A DNA stretch of 64,000 nucleotides, from assembly GCF_000006405.1 (NCBI RefSeq), contig NW_003215582.1:622910-686909 (forward strand), written 5' to 3'. Each line of letters begins with the position of its first letter. Position 1 is the stretch's first letter. The notes under the pieces were generated by a model. The model had not been told where the DNA came from and searched no databases. It saw nothing but the letters and a program-made list of their open reading frames with translations. Positions 11,260 to 23,280 of the stretch are shown in pieces. The stretch is from Perkinsus marinus ATCC 50983 (lineage: Eukaryota > Perkinsozoa > Perkinsida > Perkinsidae). Position numbers and translations under genes: made by a program.

Positions 11260-13944
11260 ATGTCCATCAGCGTCAATGGACCCGATAGGATCCTACTCTA
11301 TATCGACAGCGGCAATCCAAGGCTGCGCGCTCCCCTATGTACTAGGGCAGAGTTGGAGGCTGACATCAGGGAGCAAGTCCTCAAGGAATGCGAGAGTGGT
11401 AATAGTCATCAACGTATCCTCGTGAGTATTGAATGTCCCTCTCAGGATCAACTTGGCTGCGACTATCCGTCCTTTCCAAACAAGAGCGCCGACACCGGGT
11501 GGCTGAACTGGTCAGGGAGAGGACTACTAAGCTCACTGCCAATGGAGGGATGGGTACTCTGCATTGCAACGATCACGATGGACTAGGCTGGGGAATACGA
11601 GCTAAATATGGTAGTAAGAGTAGCAAGATCGATTGTGGCGAAGGAGTTTGTGTAAGGCACTATATTAACCACATCCCTTCGCGAGTTTCTTACCACACTT
11701 CCGTTACATCTGCCGGAGTCCACGCTTTCATCCGCCAGCGTTGAAGTCCGGTTGAATTCTCCTCCTGAGGCGCTGTTGAAGTATCCTAAATTGGGACTAG
11801 TAAATATCCAGCAGCTCATTGACTCTGTGGAGGCCTCCTCCCATCACGACTCGACGGCCTGCCCCACAGCCTTCGACCTTGATAGTATCTTCCCTCAGCC
11901 TGGCGATATCGCTCTATTACTCATCTTCCATGTAGAGACCCTCGCCTCTTTCCCAAAGGAGACCCTCATTCACTTTGCATCCCGCTGTGTTGCGTGCTCT
12001 GTTCCCGTCTACATAGCGGTCTTCGGGGCCCAGCCAAGCGCTGACGACATGGGCCTTCCGGAGCTGCTCCTCATTGGCCTTTGCCTCGAGACTGCCGGCT
12101 GGTATGCTCAGTGTCCTATGTTGGGCACTCCGACCTTCATAAACAAGGACAGCGCTATATCCCCTATGGTACTGAAGGAGTTCTCCAACATTGTTGAATC
12201 AGCAGCTAATGGCAGTACGGCTACCGGCTCGGGTGAGATTACCGGCACTAGTTGTGGAGAGGCTGATCTCATCGATTTGGCTGGACCAGTGGAGACTGGT
12301 GGAGATGGTGATGCTCCTGCTGCCCACAGTCCGCTGGAGTTGGAGGGAATAGGGACGGTTGATTTGGTGGATAGCTTAGGGAATGGAGAGGAGTCGACCT
12401 TGGCTTCTCCCAAGGCATTGCAGCTGGCTGAGGCAATGGTAAAGTCTACTGATGTGTCCAGGAAGGTCTCAGCCGTAGCGGAGCAGCAGCACCAGCCGAT
12501 ATCAGTATTGGAGGGGGACTCGGTTGGGGTGCCCGTCGATGGCGATAGCCCCGTCAACCGACATGGAGGTTCAGCTGATGAGGTGCCTCACTCGCCAGAA
12601 TCTACTCGGCAATCTCTTACAAGTTCCTCTTCTCCTTCTTTATCATCATCATCATCATCGTCATCATCGTCGTCTAGCGCACCCGCTATGGTTCCGGACC
12701 ATCATCGATCCGAGCCGCCTGAGGCTCCGTATAGGGTTGTACTATCGCCTGCTACTGTTTCTGGTGGATCTGTGAGAGGTAATGAGGAAGTGTTGCCATC
12801 ATCATCAGCAGTGGTCAGTGTACCTACGCAGGCTGATACTCCCTCCCCACTGCCTCGTGCTCGACTAGGGTCTGTCGTGTTGGGTACGCCGATGGAGACG
12901 AGGCATCCTTTCTGGGCACCAGGGGATGTTGGGCAACTTGAGGACGATCTCTCTTCTGGGATCGAGGCGGCCGCTATGGCTAGTGCTGAGTACTTGGCTG
13001 GCTTTGGTAGCAGGATATTTTCCCTGGCACAGCAGGCTGTGGCTACTCCACGAGATGATCCTCACTCAGATGAGGCACTAGCGCTGACCCACGCTGCCCT
13101 AGAGGGCCGACCGCCACCTCGACAGGGCCCACCAACAGTCGCTGAGTGTCGAATGGAAATGCCGGGGGTCTTCTCGAGATCTAGAGAGTCTATTGGCAGT
13201 AGCGTGTCATCATCATCTAGTGAACAGCATAGGTCTAGCCCTCGGCTAATCGTCATTGACGGCAGGGAGAAGGACAAGGGTCTGATGCATCGTCACAGTA
13301 GTCCTGTTACTCGGCAGCCCACAGAAGCCTTACTTCGTGTACCAACACCAGGAGGTCAGCTCGTCGCTGACAATGCCTCGGTAACGCCTTCCTTCGGCGC
13401 GTCAAGTAGTAGTGCAATTTTGGCCAGTGCTTGCGATCATGGCATGCACGATGCTTCATGGCTATCTAACGTATGGGGTTGGCTTCGTGACTATAACAGT
13501 GACCCGGGTTCGACCCCATCACCTGACATCGAAGGTTCAGCAGACAAACGCCGTAAGCTGCTCGGAAGTGCCCATGTGGCGGTCGCTGTTGCCGACCGTA
13601 TATGTAGTATGGATGGTGGTTGTGATGAGGAAGCCTATGCAAAGGGCCTGGCTGAGCTGACCCGTGCTATAGGGGACCTAGAGGCCTTCGGGTCGGAGGA
13701 CGTAGAGGAACTCTTAGTCCTCCTAGAGTCCGCGCTAATGATTGGACATCACATAGCGTCCTCGACGAGACAGTTGAGGGCATCCCCATCCACATCGGTG
13801 GTCAGCTCCCATCACAGGAGCATGTTGTCTACACAGCAGATACGTCTTCGAGGGGTGGTGACACGGTGTAAGGAGGAACTCCAACGCTTCACTCGTAGTG
13901 TTAAATATGCTACCAACCACCTCGACGCAAGCCCGTGGTTGTAG
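11260..13944 (+). CDS. Uncharacterised Ser-rich protein with conserved-looking ends
   Basis: Small 5' exons from the ATG at 11260 (ILLYIDSGNPRLRAPLCTRAELEADIREQVLKECE in two blocks; later SKQERRHRVAELVRERTTKL and VARSIVAKEFV) splice into a 2.2-kb exon that begins VEVRLNSPP. The N-terminal 150 residues look globular (FDLDSIFPQPGDIALLL, FPKETLIHFASRC, VPVYIAVFG). The middle is low complexity, with a poly-Ser run encoded by TCA/TCG repeats near 12640. The last 130 residues look helical (HVAVAVADRICSM, EELLVLLESALMIGHH). No motif I recognise. The short 5' introns are uncertain and one candidate is only 24 nt. It is convergent with nothing on its right and is followed by the TRIAP1-like gene on the same strand. 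Confidence 0.65.
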
Positions 13945-14099
13945 GATTAACTTTGTTGACTTTTTGTACGCATCGTTACACTTTTAATATTGTCATATTT
14001 GTCGTGTCTCCATCGCCTCGACGTCTTCGACTTGAGCTAGTGTGGGCCTGAGGGAGAGCTGGAGGGTGGATGGTCACCTCGTTAGTTGACTTACTAAAA

Positions 14100-14573
14100 A
14101 TGGGTTGGTTATGGGGAGGGAAAAAGGAGGATAATGGTAGTGCAGAGAAGGACAGTAATAAGGAGGCAACAACGTCAAAGGAGGCGACATCGGCGGCCAG
14201 AGTCGAGGAAGTTGATCCGAATGTAGTGTCGTCATAGTGCACAAGGGTATCCATCAATTTCCTCTCGCTGTAGGACGGCCGGAAGGTAGCGGATGCTCAT
14301 AAAGAAGCTATTCAGTCGTGCAAGCATCTCAAGGATCGATACGACCAATGCTTCAACAACTGGTACATCCCTACTGCTACTACTACCACAACTTCTGCAA
14401 ATCATCATAGGTACCGGCATGCGTTCCTCCGAGGGGATCTAGCTCTCTCTTGTGATGAGTACTTCGAGGAGTATCGTGCATGCCTGGTGGAGGATATGGA
14501 GGCTCGAGGACTCGGCCACTTGTGTATGTTCGGGCCGGACAAACCAGCCGATTTTGACGAAGGCGATGGCTGA
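14100..14573 (+). CDS. TRIAP1/MDM35-like twin CX9C mitochondrial intermembrane-space protein
   Basis: TRIAP1/MDM35 escorts PRELI/UPS lipid-transfer proteins in the mitochondrial intermembrane space and is folded by the MIA40 disulfide relay. Exons 14100-14225, 14274-14362 and 14411-14573 join in frame. The product contains two CX9C helices, CKHLKDRYDQC and CDEYFEEYRAC, linked by FNNWYRHAFLRGD, matching the family pattern 'YDxCFNxWFxxKFLxGD…C'. It then ends GLGHLCMFGPDKP. A ~40-residue lysine/Ser-rich N-terminal extension is not in the human protein. An in-frame ATG at 14070 would add ten residues. The introns are 48 nt each. Confidence 0.82.
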
Positions 14574-15296
14574 GCATTCTCCTCCTCTATAGTCTTAACG
14601 ATGATCTTTTATGGTCGGTGTTGTCAATGAGAATATAATATAGTGTTCTATCCCGATACTGACACTTGTAGACACTACCACTGTGATGGGATAGAGAGCG
14701 ATCTTGACAGAAAACACATCAGTTTGAGGGCATGGGGACAATGTATAGTCTACTCTGAGAGTGTGAGTTATAGCAGGCTGGGGAACTCGGATGAGGTACA
14801 TGTGGAAGTCACCGCGGACATGCCCTGTGCTCCATCTGGGGCTTGACGAGGAGAACTGGCCATGTTGACTGATTTCTGGATAGTTGTTCGACTATTCTTC
14901 GAGGCGTGTTATATGGACTTTCTGAGGTCGAGACCTGCAGTGTTGCGTAGGAGTTACTTAGAACAGTCGAGATACAGTGTTCCACTATATCGGGAATGGA
15001 AATGAGCAGGTTGGGCACTCCTGCAAGAAAAGGCACCGTTGGGTGCTCCGCGATCATTCACCATCAAAATGGTGCCATCACTGCTTTATCCACGTACAAC
15101 ACCTTGAGCTGAGCTTGCTACACTCAGTGTGGGAAGATACGCCCATGGACAACTACAATTGTTGATGACAATATGGGGACGCCTGGTGGTTTCCGTCCTC
15201 TTCTATCGGAGTTCGTATGTAAACGTCTGTAGTAAGTGAGGAAACTCCTGAGCTCAGTTGAGAAAAGGGAACCTTGTTTCCAACACTGCAGTGCAG

Positions 15297-15460
15297 TGAC
15301 TACGGTAGTCAACGCTAGACATAGCGAAGATGTTATCTCATACCGTCTTCCGTCGATTCGACCGAACTCAAGAGATGACCTCCTCGATGACAGTCTGGCA
15401 GTGTTGCCATCCATCCAGCATGCAACGACGTGCGATGTACGTAAAGTTACGAACAGTCAG
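15297..15460. repeat. Direct repeat, copy 1, left of the gap
   Basis: This ~164-bp segment recurs at 15561-15724. From 15317 the two are identical for 144 bp up to the sequence …GAACAGTCAG; only about 20 bp near the left end differ. Confidence 0.9.
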
Positions 15461-15560
15461 NNNNNNNNNNNNNNNNNNNNNNNNNNNNNNNNNNNNNNNN
15501 NNNNNNNNNNNNNNNNNNNNNNNNNNNNNNNNNNNNNNNNNNNNNNNNNNNNNNNNNNNN
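15461..15560. other. Assembly gap of exactly 100 N
   Basis: One hundred consecutive N. A round number of this size is the usual placeholder for a gap of unknown length, so the real distance between the flanks is not known. Confidence 0.98.
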
Positions 15561-15724
15561 TGACTACGCTGGTGGTTCCCAGACATAGCGAAGATGTTAT
15601 CTCATACCGTCTTCCGTCGATTCGACCGAACTCAAGAGATGACCTCCTCGATGACAGTCTGGCAGTGTTGCCATCCATCCAGCATGCAACGACGTGCGAT
15701 GTACGTAAAGTTACGAACAGTCAG
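15561..15724. repeat. Direct repeat, copy 2, right of the gap
   Basis: Second copy of the segment at 15297-15460. Either a tandem array is collapsed in the gap, or the same locus end was joined twice by the assembler. Confidence 0.9.
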
Positions 15725-16369
15725 CCTCCAAGGCTATACAGTTTGGACAGCATTTGTATCACAAACATGTGTGTGATTTATTACAGAGCAAAGAATCAGC
15801 CCGAGTCTGAGTAACCCTACGGTGACTTTTGAAAGGTCACATCGATAACTTGGTGCACATGTCGTGAATTCAATCAACCTGTCGTATCGTAATAAGGTCA
15901 CTCTGTCCATTCGAGTGAGGTTCAGGCTAGTTCCACTGGCACAGCTTCAGGGTACGATTCTGAAGCCCATGGCCTATAGACTAAGATTTCGACTCGAAGT
16001 TCGAGAACTGTTCATAAGGAGCACATCAGACGTGCTCGTAGATCCAAAAGAAGATTGTAAATCACTCAGGCCATGATTGGCGAATGACCGATAAGAAGAA
16101 ATGCTTTCCGCAAGGGCAATTCAACACCAATAAATCGCGTCAGAACATTCAGAACATTCACACCATGCTTGAGACGTTAAAGGGGTTCATTTTGCGGCCC
16201 TGAAGATACAATGGATGACTAATCAAGCTAGCCGAAGGTCGGGTACTGGCCGCCGCTTCTTCTCTGATTCCGTCCTTGGTGGTGGAGGAGTTACAGAGAC
16301 GAATTGCCTGTAGAATGTGATGCTATCATAGAAGCTTTCGACTAAAACGAACAACCCTCATCTTAATGC

Positions 16370-17918
16370 TCACCTATTGGTACTTGATGACGTCGTCCTG
16401 TCAAAGCTCCCAATACTTCTGAAGAGAAAGGCATCTCGGTGTGAGTCGGTTGTAGTAATAGTGAAGACAATCGGATAATCCTCACAGTTGCTGAGCCTCT
16501 TCGACTGCTTGGTCTCGGCTTCCTGTCAGTGACTCCACTTCCTGCAACAATTCTCGTATGCGAGTGTTGGCACACTCTAGTTGGTGCTTGAGACGCTTGT
16601 TCTCAAGCCTAAGGGCATTTCCCTGCAGACGAAGGTGAACAACTTCACAGCAGTCAATAGCCTGACCTCATCTACTGGACGTGCTTCATTATCATTGTCA
16701 GAGGACCCCTCTGACGCCTGAAAACAGCCATTCAGAGGGGGATTCGACCACCGAGAGAGATAGCAATATTTCGCGGTGTCCCCCCAGCTGGAGTGCTTGC
16801 CTGCATTAAGGTCACCTCAGTGTAAAGCAAGGCTACTTGTTCGCTCAACGTGCGTACTTGTCGACACCTGCACGGTGGCCCATCGGGGAAGTCCGGAAGG
16901 ATGCCGAAACACATTACACCTCCTGGAGGCCCTTCCCTCGTTGCCGTGACCTATACTGTTTGGATTCTCCCATTAAAGCATTGTACTGACTCTTGGTCTC
17001 AACCAGCTGAGCACGGAGGCTCGCAACTACCTGAATATAGCCCACGACGATGGCGCAAACAGATAACAGAATACGCCTGAGTCAACTGAGTAAGGCAACG
17101 CGCGCAGTCGACCACCTTCTGAAGATGCTGGTTTCTAGCTTCCAGCTCTGCAGTCTTCGAGACAGAGTTTGTTGACCGGGGAGATGGACGACTGGACGTC
17201 TGAGTCGCCATGCGAGCGGGCGATAATACAAGGCGATCTCACCGAGACTTCGGCAGTGCTGGTATCTTTAGACGGGCTCGGCTTGCATGATGCGGAACAT
17301 GCCCGTCTAGGCCTCCGCGAGGTGTAAATCATTTCACAGAATCTGTTCTAAGTTGGCGGGAGGGTTAAATGATGTCTACCTGAGAGCTTCCCCCGGTCTA
17401 TGTTGAGATCCGACAACGACCCTTGGTGATTCGCGGCTCCGTCGTGTAGCAGGGATGCCTCGGTTGGGATGATTTCTTCCAGATGTGATATTGAAGTGCA
17501 TCTTGAACCCCCTTGTTGTCGTTGGAACTATACTGTTCCCGGCTACTCCTCTCTTCTCTTGCTGTTGACCAAGTGCCTCACCAGAGGCCTCGTTCTCGCC
17601 CGGAGTGGTAACGGATAAAGCAGATATTGATGAAGACTTCCCAACTTGTGCTGTTTCTAACGCCAGGACTTTTCTCTTCAGCTGGAGTACTTCGCGCTCT
17701 CGTATATCTAATAAGTGTTGCTTCCCGAGGGTGGATGAGTGTCCATTACAGAGCTGCTCCCTGAGGAGGTCGAATGCCTCCTCAAGAGCATTAGTAGACT
17801 TGGGGACCTCCTCGCTGAATGATTTGGGAATCGATACAGCCTCGAGGGTATCCACCTCGTGATTCGTCGAACTCCTCGGATCTCTCATGACCGAAGTCAC
17901 CGACTGGCTTGACACCAT
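16370..17918 (-). CDS. Coiled-coil protein of unknown function
   Basis: Multi-exon minus-strand gene starting at the ATG at 17918 (MVSSQSVTSVMRD). Helical heptad-like segments are spread over the exons: EEAFDLLREQLCNG, DIREREVLQLKRKVLALE, KTAELEARNQHLQKVV, VVASLRAQLVETKSQYNALM, VRTLSEQVALLYTEV, and near the end LRLENKRLKHQLEC and IRELLQEVESLTG. Basic/Pro-rich stretches occur between them. The stop is placed at 16370 after a last short exon (SIGSFDRTTSSST). The composition suggests a structural or centrosomal/cytoskeletal protein, but no family was recognised. Confidence 0.6.
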
Positions 17919-18014
17919 TCTGATTTCTATTGCCCGGGGGGTTCACTCTCCTACAGTTACCGACAAGAACTCAACATAGCAGCGTTAGCTTGGTAGATAA
18001 TGGACAGTTGTAGT

Positions 18015-19297
18015 TCACGTCAATTTCGCTCTCTTCTTATTCTGAGATTCCTTCTTCTCTTTAATAGCGTCAGCATAGGCTGGGTTGATGGGAGGTTGCA
18101 CTGGTGCCAGGGGCTCACTCGAATCTGACAATGCCATCACGCCATAGAGAGCTCCTCCTGCCCTACCTGTAGGAGCGCTATAGTTCATATCTGCGTCGTA
18201 GCCACTGAGGTCACCACATGCCACGAACGGGACCAGTCGCTTCTCGTCCTGTGTTGGTCCTGACCATGACCGCTTACACATACCACTACTGCCGCAATTC
18301 AGGATCCCACCACAGGCCTCAATCACTGTTTTGAATTCGTGTGCACTATAGAGGCGTGGGGTATAGCCCTTGGGTAGCCGGAAATTCTTGCCTATCAGAA
18401 ATGGCATCTCTTCCGGGTGAGGAGAGAAGATTGAGGGAACTCACAGACTATGAAGGATTCGACACTGCTGTTGCGGCTGCTCCGAGGCTTCGCTACCCAA
18501 ACACACTCAAAGAAGACATACCTAAAGGATTAGGAATACACCAGCCCAGGATGAGAAACGATTCCTCTCCTCCTCACATCTTGGCGTAAAGTAGATCTAC
18601 GTTCTCCCCACGGAATACTTTCGCTACGAAGCTTCCGCCCGGCTTCAGGAGTAGTGTAGTGATGTTCAAGGCGGCCAATAGCAGTTGGAACTGGACGTAC
18701 CTACATGACGCCGCTCTAGTCGGTGACTACCCCGAGGTCCTACTCATCCATGTCGTGCATGCCTGTGACATCGGGGGCTCCATCACATACTACCAAATCT
18801 GACAGCTGGCCACCGAAACAATCCAGGACCTGAGCACAAGGTGCCCGAGGGGTCCTCCCCATCAGTCCAGGAAGGACTACCTCTTTGACGGTCTTCTCCG
18901 AGGTGATGTCCCCCTGTATGCAAGTAACATCAGGAATAGGAGCCATCTCTTGCAGATCGACTGACACTATCAGCGGCTTTTTCTTATCATCAGACCCTGT
19001 CAGGTTCTCGCAGAGCTTCTTGCTGAGGACCTTAGGAAGACCTCCAATACCCCCCTACCTCCCGGCCACTCACCTGACTCCAACTGCCAGGAGCAGCACA
19101 TAAATCTACAACTCGCTCAAGGTCGTCAGTTAAGATCTGAAACACGCCCCTTAACAGCAACCTCTACGATGATATTAAACCACTACATGAAATTGTTCAT
19201 CGACCTGCAGGAGCTTATATGCACTCCTCGCGCGATAGCCCTCCTCCTTGGCAAGTCTATAGTAGATATCCCGTTTGTCCTTGGACAGCCGTCCCAT
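18015..19297 (-). CDS. FTSJ1: TRM7/FTSJ1-type tRNA 2'-O-ribose methyltransferase (positions 32/34)
   Basis: TRM7/FTSJ1 methylates the 2'-OH of residues 32 and 34 in the tRNA anticodon loop. The spliced product starts [20 protein letters not shown] and has [12 protein letters not shown], the SAM motif [41 protein letters not shown] and [37 protein letters not shown] and [13 protein letters not shown] follow. The catalytic K-D-K-E set is visible in [18 protein letters not shown] and SSVESF. The MGRxSKDKRDxYYR start and the MAPIPxVxxIQGDIT text separate TRM7 from the rRNA and mitochondrial FtsJ paralogs. The tail carries a Lys-rich end ([14 protein letters not shown]). Introns are short. Confidence 0.9.
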
Positions 19298-19423
19298 AAC
19301 GATACCCAACGTAAAGCTACAGCTAACGAACAGACCTCCATTTCCCACTAGGAAACACGACACTGACTGACTCGAACGATACCATCAAAACTAGCACATG
19401 TTAGGTTCCGAAATAAAAATCAT

Positions 19424-20821
19424 TCACAGCTTAGACTGCATCTTTTTCTTCCCCCCAAATTTAGCTTTGAAGGCCGCCATTGCAGCCATGAACCCTTCCG
19501 ACTTCAGTGCGACATCAAAGGCTTCGTTCTGACAGAGAGGAATAATATTCCTGGGTTGAAAATTCACTTTCAACGTTTGAACGCCCGAAACATGTGGTGA
19601 ACGCACATATTCCGAATGAGCTCCAGATACAATTACTTCCGGAACTGTTATCAGTCCGAGAACTACGTATAACAATAACCCCATCTAGGACATGTCATAA
19701 ACTGGGTACCATCACCACGGCCAACGTGAAGAAAGCTCACCTCCTTATCGAGGGATCTGTGAGCTTTCATAATAGCGAGTAGATTGCCGTTCACCAGAGC
19801 CTTGGTGTAAGCATAAGAGTCCATATACCTGCAAACTATTTAACAGAAAATAAACCCGCGCCCTTGAATGACTTCCTATGAGCCAACTTAGTAGCAGCGA
19901 AAGCAATGGCAGTCGGTAGCAGGTCCTCATCTTTCTCCACGACTTCATGTGCCAATCCTGAGGACATTCCCAAGTGATGAGAGTCCGTAAGCATACATAG
20001 GGTGCTACCGTACCCAACTGAAGTGCCTTGTCTGCACCAAAGAACTCCCCTAGCATGAGGAGCTCCTTAGCTCGCTGTAGACCCACAGTGTAGGGCAATA
20101 GGAAGGACGAGCCTACTTCTGCTGGGATGCCCAGCTCAGCAAAGGGGTAACTGCATCGATTCCTCAAGGTGTGGTAGCGCCACTATAAACTACCGGAACT
20201 TAGCGCTCTTCGCCACGAATACGAAGTCGTGCAGCAACAGCGAGAAGTTGGCTCCTCCACCAATGCACGGCCCATGGACTGCAGAGATAGATAGTTTCTT
20301 AAAGGCTAACATGCGCTGTGTTATCCCCTGATAGAACGATGTAGTAGTGGAGGAGGAGTGGTATCAATAGACAACAGGCACCTGCAAGGCCACGTCCATC
20401 TCTCGGGCCATACCCTTGCCGACCCGAGTGTAGCCAGCGATGATCTCGGGATCGACATCGATAGCGGAGAGAGACGTGAAGTCAGCGCCACCAGAGAAGC
20501 AACGACCTGATGGTCATCATATTGAAGAAGGGAGTACCAAGGGCCATACCGCGACCCGCCCAGATGAGGACCTTCACTCTGTGGTCTCGCTCAGCGTGTT
20601 CAATACAGAAGAGGACTTCCCAGAGCATATTGAATGTGAATGGGTTCAACTTCTTAGGGTTAGACAGGAAACTGCAACAGGGTGATACCGAGAGCGAGTA
20701 GCTGATAAGCACCCAACACTACCATACGCAGACACCTGAGGCCTCGTCCAGACACCATTCGGTGTACTTCAAGGTGAAACTGAGAGCATAGTAGGATGCC
20801 AATCACAGACACCAAAGTCAT
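19424..20821 (-). CDS. Crotonase-fold enoyl-CoA hydratase/isomerase with peroxisomal SKL tail
   Basis: Crotonase enzymes act on acyl-CoA thioesters, as in fatty-acid beta-oxidation. The spliced product reads MTLVFTLKYTEWCL, FLSNPKKLNPFTFNML, VKVLIWAGRGRCFSGGADF (first oxyanion-hole loop), SISAVHGPCIGGGAN (second oxyanion-hole loop), FRYPFAELGIPAEVGSSFLLP, GLQRAKELLMLGEFFGA and GFMAAMAAFKAKFGGKKK. The last residues are QSKL followed by the stop; SKL is the canonical PTS1 peroxisome signal. The overall text resembles peroxisomal delta3,delta2-enoyl-CoA isomerase (ECI2) more than mitochondrial hydratases. I do not see the hydratase Glu pair clearly, so isomerase versus hydratase is open. The start at 20821 requires a 31-nt first intron. 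Confidence 0.8.
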
Positions 20822-21116
20822 CGACCCCCGATCAACCTTCCCCAGACCTACGATTCCCCTTGTGGTATCTCCTTGTCTCCTCTATAATAAACCTTGATCA
20901 CTCTCGAGCTCGGTGGCACTGTATGAGCTGGAGGGACGGACATAACGGTCAAGGGTAGTCCTAGATAGAGGGCTGAAATGTGGTGATGGAAGTGGTTCAA
21001 TGAGTAGTGGTTCAAGCAGCTGTGGATATTGCTGTAGCGCTACTTCACTCAACATGGGTATCCAAGGAGAGAGAAACGTTACTTGGTAGTAATACGTAAG
21101 GAGGGCTCAGTAGCAC

Positions 21117-22668
21117 TTAAGTGGACTTGGCCTTCTTCGGTGAGGGACTATCTGAAATGTGAGTAATACAATCATCAACCACCCATGAGCGTCCGGCCAA
21201 TGTGAGTTTGATTTCTTTGAAACCCGAAGCCCATATGACATCCTCCTTCGTCAGTAGCAGTTGTCTCGGCAAACTTCTCTTTCCTTTTGAGGAAAGTCTT
21301 GTGATGAGGAGTGTACAGCTTATCGAAGTTCTGGCTCTCGAGATGAATACGGCCACGACCTGAGCATAACACTCCCATAGACACCTCCCCCCAGTGTCCT
21401 CATTACGTTGACCCATGATATCAGTGGTGATGTTCTTAGACTTGTTAGGACGCTCCTTATCCTTGTTATACTCAGTAGTAGACGTCTGTGTCGGGAGTCT
21501 AGTAGCATACCTAGCCACATCAGAGGTTCCTAAAGCCGTCAAGTCACGGCCCTACTTCCACTTCTCATGATCAGCAGCTTTATCCCTGTCCGTTTTAAGG
21601 TCGAATCTCGGCCCGAGCTCGGCGAGCTCCACGTGTGGCAGCTTAGTGCCAGTACGCTTGAATATCATACGGTAGTGCCTAGTGACGTAAAGAGGTGCTA
21701 ATCGGTGACACTCAGGGCATAGAGTAACAAGCCCACCTGAAGCATATGAGATGAGAGCCGGCCTCGTCAGGGTCCTCAACTGCAGAAAAGACCACGACGT
21801 GATCAAGACCATCCAGGGCCACTGCCTTAGCCTATGAGAATAACACTTCCCCGAGGTTCTGTAAGTCTGGCAACAATTGTCCACCTGTGATCCTCTGAAT
21901 ACGTCCAACAACAGAGACCTGGCGTGCTGCAGGTCAGGTACACTACCGAAACCATCGCCCTGGAAGATAACTAGAGGCTTGCTGCCCAGCCGAGGAGCCT
22001 CTGCTCTGAACTGGCTAGCCGGAACCTATCAAATGGGTGAAGTGTACGAAGTGTGGGTGATGGGGTTACGTAGTTGGACACGTGCATCTCCTCCATGTCG
22101 AGCAGTTGGTGGTCAAAAGTTCGGCCGACAGCCAAACGGAAGGGCCGTTTCTTAGTCCTATGAGAAAGTACTGCAAGCATCACTCCAGTGACCAGGTCCT
22201 ACTTCGATCCGAATATGAATAGACTGGCATCATTCTTCTTCGCGAGAAATTCTAAGGTGCCTGTAGAGTGCAATTATTGGCAGAAATTGGGCCTCATTTG
22301 AATCTTTAAAGGTGCAACCTAAGATACTACCAGGATCCTCAAACGGCTGGATACTCTCATTCCTCCTCAAATTGACTGCATTAGGTTTAAGCATATCGTA
22401 TCTGTCACCACTACTCGCCCTACCATAATTACAACAACTCACAGATCCTTCAATAGAGCATTGACGTCCTGTCCAGCCTGAGGCCCTCGGAGTAGCATAA
22501 CCGTCTTATCGTTCTCCTACATATGCCAATGGTAATGAGACAGGGGTAGAGGCGGTCCCTACGTACTTGAAGTTTGGATGCCCTCTCGGCTAATACCCTC
22601 CGTCCCTTGCCGGTCTTGGCCTTCTTAAAGAGGTCATCAGGAATAGAGTTGGTGGTTGCAGTAGACAT
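21117..22668 (-). CDS. RPF2: RPF2, ribosome production factor 2 (Brix domain)
   Basis: RPF2 pairs with RRS1 to bring 5S RNP (5S rRNA, RPL5, RPL11) into pre-60S particles. Exons give DDLFKKAKTGKGRRVLAER, KPNAVNLRRNESIQPFEDPGS, HYRMIFKRTGTKLPHVELAELGPRFDL in overlapping blocks, KSKNITTDIMGQR and GRIHLESQNFDKLYTP. These follow the family blocks 'KPxAVxxxRxNxIxPFED', 'VELxExGPxxDL' and 'KNIxTxxxGxxxGRIHxxxQDxxxLQT'. The start is the ATG at 22668 (MSTATTNSI). A C-terminal stretch ends SPSPKKAKST. The start is divergent from a small plus-strand gene about 200 bp away, so the two may share a promoter. Confidence 0.85.
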
Positions 22669-22863
22669 AACTTCCACAACTACTATACAACTACGGTACA
22701 GAATAACACTAGTATCACTCCGCTAAGTATTGTTGCGTGCCGCCAAAGAGTCCGTCCCTAGCAGACAAACAACACGACTCCTCTCTCTGGGGCGTGCGCT
22801 CAGTTTTTTGTACTTGGCGCTCGCCCTGATTCGCGCAAGGAAAGTTGGTCGGTCGCAGGGTCG

Positions 22864-23280
22864 TTGGGCCTCTATTACTCCCTAACGGGAACTTCGGGTC
22901 CACTCTGGTGGTTCACACCGTCTTGTACATCCTCAGGAGGCAGGATATGTGACCTAGAGGGGGCCTTCACCTCCCCCATGCCCACTACAATTGCTATGGT
23001 ACTTCGGCGTATCTTGTGCTCTTCATGGGAGCATTTACTTTGCTGTTCAATCCACCATCATACTATCGAGTCTATTGGCATAGTCAATGCCCTCCTTGGT
23101 TGGGCCTCGAGTTCAGCCTGAACCTGCTGACCTGGTCTCTGCTAATGAGGCTGATTGCAGCCTATCTCCTAGTTCCGGAACTTCCCCTTGGGAATCGGTA
23201 TCAATGTGTTTGCTGCTGCTACGACCAACTTGGGTACGGTATTAAGGAACTTGCACAATAGAGAAGTATGGAGGGAGTAA
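22864..23280 (+). CDS. Small multi-exon membrane protein, unrecognised
   Basis: Only the last exon is secure: after a TAG acceptor near 23172 it reads FRNFPLGIGINVFAAATTNLG, then TVLRNLHNREVWRE and a stop at 23278-23280. The preceding exon gives VGPRVQPEPADL in matching phase. Hydrophobic frames upstream (STLVVHTVLYIL, YLVLFMGAFTLLFN, STIILSSLL) suggest two or three membrane helices, but I could not fix their splice sites. The start is a guess. It is divergent from RPF2. Confidence 0.45.

Larger units (their letters stand above)
14574..16369. other. Gene-poor stretch around an assembly gap
   Basis: Several 45-70-codon open frames occur on both strands (for example 14643-14846 and 14977-15165, the latter with clustered Cys/His), but I could not join them into a convincing protein. 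The stretch includes the N gap and the flanking direct repeat described separately. Confidence 0.4.

Noticed and set aside
14977-15165. C1 or zinc-finger domain from a Cys/His-rich frame (KWCHHCFIHVQHLE)
   Set aside because: Spacing does not fit the C1 or other known finger patterns, and no flanking exons support a gene.
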